A DNA stretch of 64,000 nt, taken from assembly GCA_019509785.1 (NCBI GenBank), contig JAEKLQ010000044.1, forward strand, positions 23,825 through 87,824, given 5' to 3'. The translations under genes and the position numbers were made by a program. Position 1 is the stretch's first letter. The number at the start of each line of letters is the position of its first letter. Shown in pieces: positions 42,656-50,750 of the stretch. Origin of the DNA: Fibrobacterota bacterium (GTDB lineage Bacteria; Fibrobacterota; Fibrobacteria; UBA11236). The notes under the pieces were generated by a model. That model did not search any database. It was not told the DNA's origin and saw only the letters and a list, made by a program, of their open reading frames with translations.

Positions 42656-43593
42656 TGGCCAAAAAAAGCTCAAGCGTGGTGGCTCTGGAATTGAGCCGCT
42701 CCTTCCTGAAATTGGTCGAATTCCTGCCGGAGGAAAACCAGATTTCCACCGTGGCGATTAAGCCCTTGGATGCCACCCGCTGGGATGACGATCAGTACCT
42801 GGCCGAGCAGATCAAGCATAGCGTCGCCAAGCACATTTCCGCCCCGGACGCCGATTTGGTGGGCGCGGTAGCCGGCGAAAACGCGGTGATCCGCCAGATC
42901 GAGATCCCCAATGGGGAGGACAATATCCTCGACGCCATCGAATGGGAGATGGAGCAGTACCTCATCCAGCCGGTGGGGGAATACCTGGTGGATTGGCAGC
43001 CCTTGGGCTCGAACCAGGACGAGAGCGCCAGAACCTATCTGGTAGCCGCTTTCCGCCGCAGCGAAGTCTTGCGCCTTAAGGCCATCCTGGAGCAAAGCGG
43101 GTGCGGCCTAGCGGTGTTGGACGTGGACGTGTTCGCGGCCCAAAACGTTTATGAAGTGAACTACCCCGAAAAGGCGCCCCTCAGGAGCTTCCTCATCAAG
43201 GCCGATTCCCACGTCATCAAATGCTCGCGCACCCAGAACGGCCAATTCCTGGGCTTCGAGAGCACCACGGTCGATCCCGGCTTCATGTCATCGGCGGGCG
43301 AAGCCAAGTCCGGCATGATCCTGGAGCTGGCCAGCCGGGTGCGGGCCGCCTTTGACCGCGCCGCGGATGCGTCGGGCGGGGTGGACCAGATCGTCTTATG
43401 CGGGGACCTCGCCTTGGACGATGAGTTCCGCGAAGTGCTGGAAGCCAACCTGTCCGCCGAAGTGCTCGTGCTCAATGCTTTCAAGGAAATCAACTTCGCC
43501 CTGGGTCCGGAGAAAAGCGCCATCTTCCAACCATCGGCCCCGCAATGCGCCGGCGCGGTTGGCTTGGCGCTGCGGCGGCGGGGGGACAACTGA
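42655..43593 (+). CDS. pilM: Type IV pilus assembly protein PilM-like (actin-like fold)
   Basis: The 312-residue protein has the FtsA/PilM actin-like pattern: SSSVVALELSRSFLKLVEF (phosphate 1 region), VGAVAGENAVIRQIEIP (the typical PilM strand before the IPxM segment), a central VLDVDVFAAQNVY, and QIVLCGDLALDDEF near the second phosphate-binding site. PilM binds PilN on the cytoplasmic face of the pilus inner-membrane alignment complex. The next gene, a PilN-like protein, starts one base after its stop. It is somewhat shorter than the usual family length of about 350 residues. Confidence 0.8.
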   Translation: MAKKSSSVVALELSRSFLKLVEFLPEENQISTVAIKPLDATRWDDDQYLAEQIKHSVAKHISAPDADLVGAVAGENAVIRQIEIPNGEDNILDAIEWEMEQYLIQPVGEYLVDWQPLGSNQDESARTYLVAAFRRSEVLRLKAILEQSGCGLAVLDVDVFAAQNVYEVNYPEKAPLRSFLIKADSHVIKCSRTQNGQFLGFESTTVDPGFMSSAGEAKSGMILELASRVRAAFDRAADASGGVDQIVLCGDLALDDEFREVLEANLSAEVLVLNAFKEINFALGPEKSAIFQPSAPQCAGAVGLALRRRGDN

Positions 43594-43594
43594 A

Positions 43595-44533
43595 ATGATC
43601 CGCATCAACCTGCTGAAGCCGCTCGATGCCCCCACGAAGCCCTTCGTGTTCGAAGAGCCCTCCAAATCCGGCAAGTCGAAGGTTCTCATCCTGCTGGCGC
43701 TGTGCCTCACAGCCGTCGTCACTATCGTCGTGCTCCAGTTCCCGGGCTTGTTCGGCGGACTCCTTTCCAAGCCGGAGCCGACCGTAGCGGCGCCAACGCC
43801 CCCGAAACCCAAGCCCGAGACTGCCGTCACGCCGCCGGCCAAGGTCACCGCCAACGCGGTCGAAGAAACGGTACGCGACCTCCGTCCGGAAGCCTCCCGG
43901 GCGCCCGCGGCGACCACCTATGCCGAATTGGTCCCGTCCCGGAAAATCGAATTCCAGAACTACGCTTCCACGCGGATCCTGAAGGACATCAAGTCGGTCA
44001 CGCCGCCGGACGTCGGCTTCGCGAATTTCATCTTCACCCCCCCGGGGGAATTCTACGTCCATGGCCTCGCCGCCGATGAAGCGGACCTGAAACGGTTCCA
44101 GGAAGGCCTCGCGAGCCTGGCCGGCGCGGAAGTCAAAGCCGGCATGAACGTGCCCGCCGGCGCGCGCGGCCGCGCCAGGGAATTTTCCTTCTTCGGATCC
44201 GTGCGCTATCCCCTGGAATCGATGCCCACGCCTCCGGACCGGGTCCTGGCCAAGGCCGATGTCCAAAAGGAACTGAAGCAGATGCGTACGGTGGCGGGCA
44301 ACCTCGGCATCCGCATCAAGGAACCCCGGTTGCTGGCGACCGCCCAGGCCGGTAAGGTGAAGAAGATGGTTTGGGAAGCCTCCGCCGATTGCAGCTTCCA
44401 GCAGATCCAGGATTTCCTCGCCGGCCTCCGCGAGAGCAAATCCAACCTCGGCTTCGCCAAGTTCGCCCTCCATGCCCATGGCGACGAAAAGATGATCGCC
44501 GACATGGACATCCTCGCCTACGTTCAGCCCTGA
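43595..44533 (+). CDS. PilN-like type IV pilus inner-membrane protein (possible PilN/PilO combination)
   Basis: The start ATG (43595) follows the pilM stop by one base. The protein opens MIRINLLKP, the diagnostic PilN N-terminus that binds PilM, followed by one membrane segment (about 30-48), a Pro/Ala-rich linker (about 55-90) and a periplasmic alpha/beta portion. At 312 residues it is longer than typical PilN (about 200), and the latter half (FSFFGSVRYPLESM, FQQIQDFLAGLRESKSNLG) resembles the ferredoxin-like repeat of PilO. No separate pilO follows, so a fusion or a merged function is possible. Confidence 0.68.
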   Translation: MIRINLLKPLDAPTKPFVFEEPSKSGKSKVLILLALCLTAVVTIVVLQFPGLFGGLLSKPEPTVAAPTPPKPKPETAVTPPAKVTANAVEETVRDLRPEASRAPAATTYAELVPSRKIEFQNYASTRILKDIKSVTPPDVGFANFIFTPPGEFYVHGLAADEADLKRFQEGLASLAGAEVKAGMNVPAGARGRAREFSFFGSVRYPLESMPTPPDRVLAKADVQKELKQMRTVAGNLGIRIKEPRLLATAQAGKVKKMVWEASADCSFQQIQDFLAGLRESKSNLGFAKFALHAHGDEKMIADMDILAYVQP

Positions 44534-44568
44534 ACCATGCCGATCTCGCATGCGGACGACCGCCTGCC

Positions 44569-45111
44569 ATGGCGGTGATCATCATGGGCGGCCGCTTCAA
44601 GGGCCGTAAGCTCCAAACCGACACGCGGGCTTCCCTCATACGTCCCACCTCGGGCAAGGTGCGCGAGGCCATGTTCAGCTCGATCGGCGAGGCGCTTGCG
44701 GGCGAGGCATTCGTGGATTTATACGCCGGATCGGGGGCCGTCGGTTTGGAAGCCCTGAGCCGCGGAGCGTCATCGGCGCATTTGGTGGAGAAGCATCCCC
44801 AATCCTGGACTCTGTTGAAGGCGAACTGCCGGGCGGTGCTGGGAGAAGAGGCTGATCTCGCCATTCCCGTCAAGGAGGAGGCCCGGGCCTGGTGCCGACG
44901 CATGCGCGCCGAGGGGCGTACTTTCCCCTACATCTTCGCCGATCCCCCCTTCCAGGACGATTTCTCCGGACTCGAGGAAGACGTCCTCGGATTGCTTACA
45001 TCAGGCGGAATCGCCATCATCCAGTATCCTACCCGCAACCCTCCCGCATGGATCGGGCGCGCTTCCAAGCTCAAAAAATACGGCGATTCGAGCTTGGCCT
45101 TTTTTCCGTAG
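44569..45111 (+). CDS. rsmD: 16S rRNA (guanine(966)-N2)-methyltransferase
   Basis: The 180-residue protein opens MGGRFKGRKLQT (the RsmD I-x-G-x-x-(K/R)-G-R pattern), continues RPTSGKVREAMFSSI (the classical RPTxxxVREALFNxL), has SAM motif I VDLYAGSGAVGLEALSRGA and the catalytic FADPPF. It methylates G966 of 16S rRNA. The start at 44569 is the ATG nearest this conserved beginning; no strong ribosome site is seen. It precedes coaD, the usual bacterial rsmD-coaD pairing. Confidence 0.93.
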   Translation: MAVIIMGGRFKGRKLQTDTRASLIRPTSGKVREAMFSSIGEALAGEAFVDLYAGSGAVGLEALSRGASSAHLVEKHPQSWTLLKANCRAVLGEEADLAIPVKEEARAWCRRMRAEGRTFPYIFADPPFQDDFSGLEEDVLGLLTSGGIAIIQYPTRNPPAWIGRASKLKKYGDSSLAFFP

Positions 45112-45125
45112 TATATTTACCGCGT

Positions 45126-45146
45126 ATACCGTTAGAACGGTATTTT
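45126..45146 (+). terminator. Small hairpin with short T-run between rsmD and coaD
   Basis: A 7-bp stem ATACCGT / ACGGTAT with a 4-nt loop is followed by TTT. It is weak, and could be an intrinsic terminator or an attenuator in front of coaD. Confidence 0.35.
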
Positions 45147-45162
45147 GATCGAAAGGGCAGGC

Positions 45163-45732
45163 GTGGCCATAGCCATATACCCGGGAACGTTCGACCCCAT
45201 CACCAATGGGCATCTGGACATCCTAAGCCGGGCCGCTCACCTGTTCGATGAGGTCCATGTCGTGGTGGCCGTGAACGTTCGCAAGAACACCTTGTTCTCC
45301 CTCGATGAGCGGCAGGAGCTGATCCGCTCTTGCACGTCCGGCCTGAAAAACGTCCATGTTTCCTCTTTCGAGGGATTGACCGTGGACTGCTTGCGGCGCT
45401 TCGGGGCCGAAGTGGTCATCCGGGGCCTGCGCGCCGTCAGCGATTTCGAATACGAATTCCAGATGGCCTTGATGAACAAGAAGCTGGACGCCAATTGCGA
45501 AACGGTATACCTCATGCCGAGCGAGCAATACACCTACCTGAATTCCAGCGTCATCCGTGAGATCGCTGCCCTGGGGGGCCCCGTCTCCGAATTCGTGCCT
45601 TCGGTGGTGGATGAAAAATTGCGCGAGAAGCTGGGCGCTCCGCATGCCTTGGTGAACGGGGGGAGGAAGCCTTCATCCCCAAAAGCCGGGCCCGGGGCGA
45701 AAAAAACCAAAGCTCCCCGACGGAAGGCCTGA
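45163..45732 (+). CDS. coaD: Phosphopantetheine adenylyltransferase
   Basis: The GTG at 45163 with an AAGGGCAGG site gives MAIAIYPGTFDPITNGHLDIL, the exact family N-terminus with the T/NGH nucleotidyl-transfer motif; an upstream in-frame TTG would add six residues and has no site. Other signatures are VVAVNVRKNTLFSLDERQELI, RGLRAVSDFEYEFQMALMN and the second catalytic motif LNSSVIREIA. It makes dephospho-CoA. At 189 residues it is longer than the usual 160, owing to a basic tail rich in Lys, Pro and Ala after residue 165. It is functionally paired with rsmD upstream. Confidence 0.95.
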   Translation: MAIAIYPGTFDPITNGHLDILSRAAHLFDEVHVVVAVNVRKNTLFSLDERQELIRSCTSGLKNVHVSSFEGLTVDCLRRFGAEVVIRGLRAVSDFEYEFQMALMNKKLDANCETVYLMPSEQYTYLNSSVIREIAALGGPVSEFVPSVVDEKLREKLGAPHALVNGGRKPSSPKAGPGAKKTKAPRRKA

Positions 45733-45819
45733 AACTGGCGGTCGATTTCGCGCCGCGGTATTTGGAAAATGGAATAGGGATTGGGAATACGCATTGGGAT
45801 ACGCACTGAATAGGCAGCC

Positions 45820-46662
45820 ATGAGCTACGGCTTCACACCATCGGGTACCTTGCCGCGCGCGATCCGGATTCTCCTGATCGCCAACGTGGCCTTGTTCCTG
45901 GTGGACAAGTTCGTGCCCGGGCAATACGTCTTCCAATGGCTTTCGCTCAATCCCTACCTGACCTTGCATGACTGGCAAGTGTGGCGCCTGGCGACCTACC
46001 TGTTCGTCCATGACCTCAACCCGCCCTATCTCCACATCCTCATCAACATGCTGCTCTTGTGGATGTTCGGCACGCCGTTGGTGGAGGTCATGGGGGAGCG
46101 CAAATTCTGGTGGTTCTATCTCTCCACGGGCGTCTTCTCCGGCTTGTGCTCGCTGATCTTCTATACCGTAACCGGCAAGGATACCACGGTGATCGGGGCC
46201 AGCGGGGCCATCTTCGGATTGATGTTCGCCTTCGCCAAGTTCTTTCCCACCCAGCAATTCCTCATCCTCTTCCTGTTTCCCGTGCAGGCCCGCTACGCCG
46301 TGCTGATTTTCGGCGCCGTCGAGCTGATTTCCATCACCTCCAACGATCGCATCGCGCATATGACCCATCTGGGCGGCGCGTTATACGCTTGGCTTTATTT
46401 CACCTTCGAGAATCGCGGGGCCATGGCCCTCACGCGCTGGAAGAACCGCAAGACCGAGCGCGCCCAACGCGCCGTCCGCCAGTCGGAAGAGGAAGTAGGC
46501 CAATTGATGGTAGATATCGATCCGATACTTAAGAAGATTTCCCTGACCGGAATGGGTTCCCTAACCAAGGAAGAAAAGGATCTGCTCGAGAAGGCCAGCG
46601 AACTCAAGCGGAAGCAGAAGGGGAAAGTGATTTCCCTCGACGAGTACCGCAAAAGGCAATAA
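45820..46662 (+). CDS. Rhomboid-family intramembrane serine protease
   Basis: The 280-residue protein has six predicted membrane segments in residues 13-200. The catalytic pair is visible: GASGAIFG with Ser129, and HMTHLGG with His183 (or His180). HILINMLLLW supplies the His72/Asn76 oxyanion-side residues, and the L1-loop region lies near WQVWRLATYLFVH. A charged C-terminal extension (about 205-280, rich in Arg, Lys and Glu) is cytoplasmic. It cleaves single-pass membrane proteins within the bilayer. It ends seven bases from the convergent putative Ig-domain gene. Confidence 0.9.
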   Translation: MSYGFTPSGTLPRAIRILLIANVALFLVDKFVPGQYVFQWLSLNPYLTLHDWQVWRLATYLFVHDLNPPYLHILINMLLLWMFGTPLVEVMGERKFWWFYLSTGVFSGLCSLIFYTVTGKDTTVIGASGAIFGLMFAFAKFFPTQQFLILFLFPVQARYAVLIFGAVELISITSNDRIAHMTHLGGALYAWLYFTFENRGAMALTRWKNRKTERAQRAVRQSEEEVGQLMVDIDPILKKISLTGMGSLTKEEKDLLEKASELKRKQKGKVISLDEYRKRQ

Positions 46663-46669
46663 AGAGAAT

Positions 46670-49042
46670 TCAGAACGGGGAGTGGATGGAGAGGCGGCCG
46701 GTCCAGTACAAGGTCCAGCCCGCCCCGCTGCCCCAACCCATGCGCAAGCTGTTGATGGCCAGAGCCTCGTCCAGGCGGGCCTGGAAACGCACCCCTCCTC
46801 CCACGATTTGACGATAACGGTTCGCGTTGGGGATCTCTTCGCGCCAGATTCCCGGCCCGGCCCACACGCCCGCTCCCAGGCGGCTCCAGGCTTCCAGGCG
46901 AGTGTAGAGCACCATGTTGTCCCGGGCCGTGGCCTCGCGGATGATGCCGCGGATGAGATCGTTGAAGTCTTCCGAGAATTGCAAGATGGCGTCCCCGTAG
47001 ATCACTTGCAACTTGGAGGTATCGGCCACCACCACGGCTTGATTGACGTGGCCTTCCATCTCGAATTCGATACGGCCCAGGGCCTGGCCCGGAAAGGTCC
47101 ATTCCCCCAGCAGACGCCCCATGATGCCGCCGGTGACGACTTTGGAATCGGGCATGCGGAAGGTAATGCCGGCGTCCGCCCAGATCCGGCGGCCATGGGC
47201 CTCGGCTTCGCGCCCCATCAGGTTGCCGCCGAAGGTCAGGTAAGGCCAGGACCGGGCCCCGCTGGGTCCCGTTACCCCGAGGCGGTTGATGGAAGGAGTG
47301 AAGAAGCCGAGGCGTCCGGTCCCGAAATCGGCCGTCACGAACCAACTGGAGAGACCGGCCTCGATGCGGTTTTCCAGGATCCAAGCGGTCGGGCGCTCGG
47401 CGGGTTCCACCTTGAAGGCGACCCATTGGTTCGCGATATGCCCGGCGGGATCGGATGCCGTCACCTGGGCCGCGTAGAGGCCCGGGGTCGAGGCATCGAG
47501 GTTCAAGCGAGTCCCATCCCACGATAAACGCCCGTCGGCCGCCTGGGCGGACAAGCCCACCGGATCGCCTTCCGGATCGACCGCCACCGGGCGATAACTG
47601 GCGGCTTCCCCGACGCGCAGCCGCCACACGCCTATCTCGCTGGCGAAGAGCGGCGCCAAGTCGGGCTTCACCGGCAGCTCCACCTTCGTCTCCAGCCGCT
47701 TGCCTTGCACATCGAAAGCGAAGGTGAGGGTATGCGTCCCCGCCCGTCTCGGCGCTAAAACCAACGAGCCGTCGCGGAAGCCGGTGGAATCGGATCCGGT
47801 CACTTCCAGCAGGGAAATCCCTTGCTGCGCCCACGCCATCGCCGAAGCCCCCGCTTCCCAGGTATAGGTCTTGCCTTGCCGCAAGGTATCCCAGGGCAAG
47901 GCGGGACGGATGCCTTCGCTCCAAAGCATGCCGGCGGCCGGAATGACCTTGATGGCGAAGGCGGTATCGAATTTGCCTCCCAATGGATCCTGGAGGCTCA
48001 AGGAGAATTCCTCCGTCTTGCCGGCATCGTCTTCGCCGGGGGACCAGCTGAAGGACCCGGATGAGGAATCGAACGCCATGCCCGCGGGCATTTTCACGGG
48101 GGTAACGCGGATGTCACCGCTGGCATGATCGGAATCCACGGCCTGGGCCCGGTAGGTCCAAATCTGCCCGGCGACGGCGACCGGTTTAGGTCCCCGCGCC
48201 AATTCGGGGGCGGAGTTGGCGCGCACCATGAGGATGAATCCGAGGGTGTCGCTCCCGCCCGAGCCGTTGCGCGCCTCGGCGATCAGGCGCCATTGGCCGG
48301 GTTCGCTGGGAGTGCCCTGAAGGGCGTGGGTGGAGGCGTCCCAGGCCAGGCCTTTGGGCAATTCACCGGACAGGGAATAGCGCAAAGCGGCGGAGGGCTC
48401 GGAGGGATCGGCGGCCCAAGCCTGCCAGCGGAAGGGTTGCCCGGCGAATATCCGTTCCGGCGGAGGCGTTAGCATTTGCGGCCGGCCCGTGGCGGGAATG
48501 CGGCGCACCGCGGCGTACTTCAATTCATCCATGAATTCGTCGGGAGCCATCAGCACCAGGCTCGCTCCGTCGAAAACCAGGACCATCTGCTCGCGCGAAG
48601 GGATGCCGCCGAAGGTTTCTTCCAGGATCTTGAGCAGTTCGGCGCCGAACTTATACGCCTTCTTTTCCCGATCCCCGGTCACGAGCTTGGCACGGGTCTC
48701 CCAGGTGGATACGGCGGCCTTGGCCTGCACGCGGACCAGGGGGGCGACCTTCAACCGGCCCAGCGCCCCTTCGTCCTGCAAGGTCTGCCATACGTCCGCG
48801 TCCACCAGTACGGCTTTGTCCTGGAAGCGCATGATATCGCCTTGGGCCAGGCCGATGCTGGGATCGTGGATGAGGAATACCGGCTGCCCCTTGGCTTTGA
48901 ACCTTCCCATCAGCTTGGCGCCGATGGCGCTGTCCTGCAATGCGCTGAGGGAGTAGTGGTTGAGGGGCTCCCCCCCGTTCCTGGCCCGCGCCGGGCCGGC
49001 CAGGAGAATGACCATAAAAATGGGCAGGAAAATCCGGATCAT
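46670..49042 (-). CDS. Large exported protein with putative Ig-like domains and a possible C-terminal beta-barrel
   Basis: The 790-residue product has a signal peptide (about 1-20, ending AGPARA). Residues 20-190 form an N-terminal domain of unknown type. Two or three Ig-like (He_PIG-type) repeats follow, with diagnostics such as LRYSLSGELPKGLAWDASTH and MPAGMAFDSSSGSFSWSP. From about residue 550 the sequence is amphipathic with alternating aromatics, and it ends in Phe (RLSIHSPF), as in outer-membrane barrels. It is the last gene of a minus-strand operon that includes an ExbB-like and ExbD-like pair, which suggests an energised envelope process. Function unknown. Confidence 0.65.
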   Translation of the reverse strand: MIRIFLPIFMVILLAGPARARNGGEPLNHYSLSALQDSAIGAKLMGRFKAKGQPVFLIHDPSIGLAQGDIMRFQDKAVLVDADVWQTLQDEGALGRLKVAPLVRVQAKAAVSTWETRAKLVTGDREKKAYKFGAELLKILEETFGGIPSREQMVLVFDGASLVLMAPDEFMDELKYAAVRRIPATGRPQMLTPPPERIFAGQPFRWQAWAADPSEPSAALRYSLSGELPKGLAWDASTHALQGTPSEPGQWRLIAEARNGSGGSDTLGFILMVRANSAPELARGPKPVAVAGQIWTYRAQAVDSDHASGDIRVTPVKMPAGMAFDSSSGSFSWSPGEDDAGKTEEFSLSLQDPLGGKFDTAFAIKVIPAAGMLWSEGIRPALPWDTLRQGKTYTWEAGASAMAWAQQGISLLEVTGSDSTGFRDGSLVLAPRRAGTHTLTFAFDVQGKRLETKVELPVKPDLAPLFASEIGVWRLRVGEAASYRPVAVDPEGDPVGLSAQAADGRLSWDGTRLNLDASTPGLYAAQVTASDPAGHIANQWVAFKVEPAERPTAWILENRIEAGLSSWFVTADFGTGRLGFFTPSINRLGVTGPSGARSWPYLTFGGNLMGREAEAHGRRIWADAGITFRMPDSKVVTGGIMGRLLGEWTFPGQALGRIEFEMEGHVNQAVVVADTSKLQVIYGDAILQFSEDFNDLIRGIIREATARDNMVLYTRLEAWSRLGAGVWAGPGIWREEIPNANRYRQIVGGGVRFQARLDEALAINSLRMGWGSGAGWTLYWTGRLSIHSPF
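48101..48118. repeat. GGTAAC-N6-GTCACC palindrome, one mismatch
   Basis: In the putative Ig-domain gene on the minus strand, in frame (Gly-Asp-Ile-Arg-Val-Thr). Confidence 0.6.
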
Positions 49043-49046
49043 CCCC

Positions 49047-49601
49047 TCAATATCCCCGCCGCGCCTTGGTCCAATCGCGGAACTCCTTTTCCATCACCTG
49101 GCTTTCCTTCCGGGTTCCGTAATCCACGCTGTCCGAGGCGGGGAACCATTCGTTCTCCTCTTGGCTCCAGATGAGGGTGCCGCGGCGGAAGCTCAGGGAA
49201 TGCCCGCGGCCGGCGACGTTCATGGCGATGAAGCGGCCGTCCCCTAAGTCATGGCGCACCACGGTGAGATCGCTGTCGGGGGACGACGCTTCCAGGTAAA
49301 GGGTCTTGGGGGCATCGCCTTCGGTCAGCGACCCGATCTTGCCTTTCAAGCCGAAGGCGCTGCGATAGGGGACTACCTTGGACGTGTCCCCGGGATGCGA
49401 AAGGACGTAGAGCGCCTGCTTCGACCAATATTTATCGGTGCGCGCCGAGATGGTCTTGGCCTTGTCCAGGTTCACCAGGGGAACCATAAAAACCATGCGC
49501 AACAGCAGCAAAACGGTGAGCACGGTGAGCACGTCTTCGAACGAGATGGCTTCGCCCATTTCGGCCCGGGCCACGCCCCGGCCCCCGCGGAATCGGCTCA
49601 C
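49047..49601 (-). CDS. ExbD/TolR-like single-span membrane protein
   Basis: The 184-residue protein has one membrane segment (about 21-41) in SFEDVLTVLTVLLLLRMVFMVPLV, with an acidic residue at its cytoplasmic edge, as in ExbD/TolR stator subunits. A periplasmic region of about 140 residues follows. Its GTG start overlaps the TGA of the ExbB/TolQ-like gene, the usual coupling of the pair. The conserved membrane Asp of canonical ExbD is not obvious inside the helix (Asp sits near its start), so the match is structural and contextual rather than clear by sequence. Confidence 0.55.
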   Translation of the reverse strand: MSRFRGGRGVARAEMGEAISFEDVLTVLTVLLLLRMVFMVPLVNLDKAKTISARTDKYWSKQALYVLSHPGDTSKVVPYRSAFGLKGKIGSLTEGDAPKTLYLEASSPDSDLTVVRHDLGDGRFIAMNVAGRGHSLSFRRGTLIWSQEENEWFPASDSVDYGTRKESQVMEKEFRDWTKARRGY

Positions 49602-50731
49602 AGCCCTTCCTCCAGGGCGGCGGTATCGATGTGGCTCGTCTCCAGCCGCCCGCTTTCGATATGCGAAGGCTGGTGGCCGGGCGGGGCCACGGCCGCGCTT
49701 TTGGCCTCGATGAATCCGCGGTACTGCTTTTCGTAGTCCACCAATTCAGCGATGCGACGGCCCACGGCCGCTTGCACCATGGCCAGCTGATCCAATTGCT
49801 TGGTCGTGCGGGCGATGGCCTCCAGGGCGCGGCCCAGGTTGCGATCGATCTCCGCATGGGCCTGGCTCATCTTCACTTCCAGCGCGACCTGCGCTTCCAC
49901 CGCCTGCTTGGCGCGGGAGGTGGGCCCGTAGCGCTTGCGCACCCATGGCTGCAGGCGCGTCAGGTTCCAATCGTTGATGTGGCTATTCACCAAATCGAAA
50001 CCGCTCAGGGCGCGTTCCAGGATCTGGATCGTCACCAGCTCGATCAGGATGGAAAGCATGGTGGCGCCCAAGGTGGCGGCGATGGCGAACTGATCACCGT
50101 CGATGGCGCTGGAGATGTCCTTGATGAAGCGCAACTCGCCTTCGCTGTCCGCCAAGCCCAGCACCGCGCGCTGCATGGGCGGGAAGGTAAGGATAAGGCC
50201 GTACAGGGTGCCCAGGAAGCCCAACTTGAGGGTGGTGCGGTTCATCGAAACGTGCACGGAGATGGTGCTATTGTCCAAGTGCGAGCGCCGATCCCAGGCG
50301 TTGTTGAGCAAGGATTCCGATCCGCCCACTTCCCCGCGCAGCCCGAGTTCGATCCAGCGCAGGAGCAGATCCCGCATGTGCCCCGGGGGCGCGGCGTCGA
50401 GCAAGCGTTGGCGCAGGAGCGTAAGGTCCGGCTCGTCCCCGGACTCCGCCAGGATTTGGATGGACTTACCCGTACTGCGGACGCCCGCCAGCACGCGCCG
50501 CAGTTGCAGCACGGCCAACACCTGGCCGACCACGAACAGGGCGAAGATGAGGGCGAGGAAAGGGTTGAGATACCAATGCTTCTCGTACATGGAGAAACCC
50601 AGCGCGGCCAGGCCGATCACCGGGATCGGCACGAAGGAGGAATTGCGGGCCAGCCTGCGGATGCGTACCAGGGCGCGACGGGCCTGTTGCAACGGGTCTT
50701 CGGACAGCTTGAGGGGGATAGTCGTATTCAT
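49598..50731 (-). CDS. MotA/TolQ/ExbB family proton-channel protein
   Basis: The 377-residue protein has two membrane segments early (about 36-53 and 58-78) and two later in the core. The diagnostic LGFLGTLYGLILTF and IAATLGATMLSILIELVTIQIL match the ExbB/TolQ channel helices. The last 120 residues form a coiled-coil-like region (QAVEAQVALEVKMSQAHAEIDRNL and so on). It presumably uses proton motive force together with the ExbD-like neighbour to power an outer-membrane process. It follows the 446-residue exported gene by 19 bp. Confidence 0.75.
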   Translation of the reverse strand: MNTTIPLKLSEDPLQQARRALVRIRRLARNSSFVPIPVIGLAALGFSMYEKHWYLNPFLALIFALFVVGQVLAVLQLRRVLAGVRSTGKSIQILAESGDEPDLTLLRQRLLDAAPPGHMRDLLLRWIELGLRGEVGGSESLLNNAWDRRSHLDNSTISVHVSMNRTTLKLGFLGTLYGLILTFPPMQRAVLGLADSEGELRFIKDISSAIDGDQFAIAATLGATMLSILIELVTIQILERALSGFDLVNSHINDWNLTRLQPWVRKRYGPTSRAKQAVEAQVALEVKMSQAHAEIDRNLGRALEAIARTTKQLDQLAMVQAAVGRRIAELVDYEKQYRGFIEAKSAAVAPPGHQPSHIESGRLETSHIDTAALEEGL

Positions 50732-50750
50732 GCTCGCGCTCCGGGAAGGT

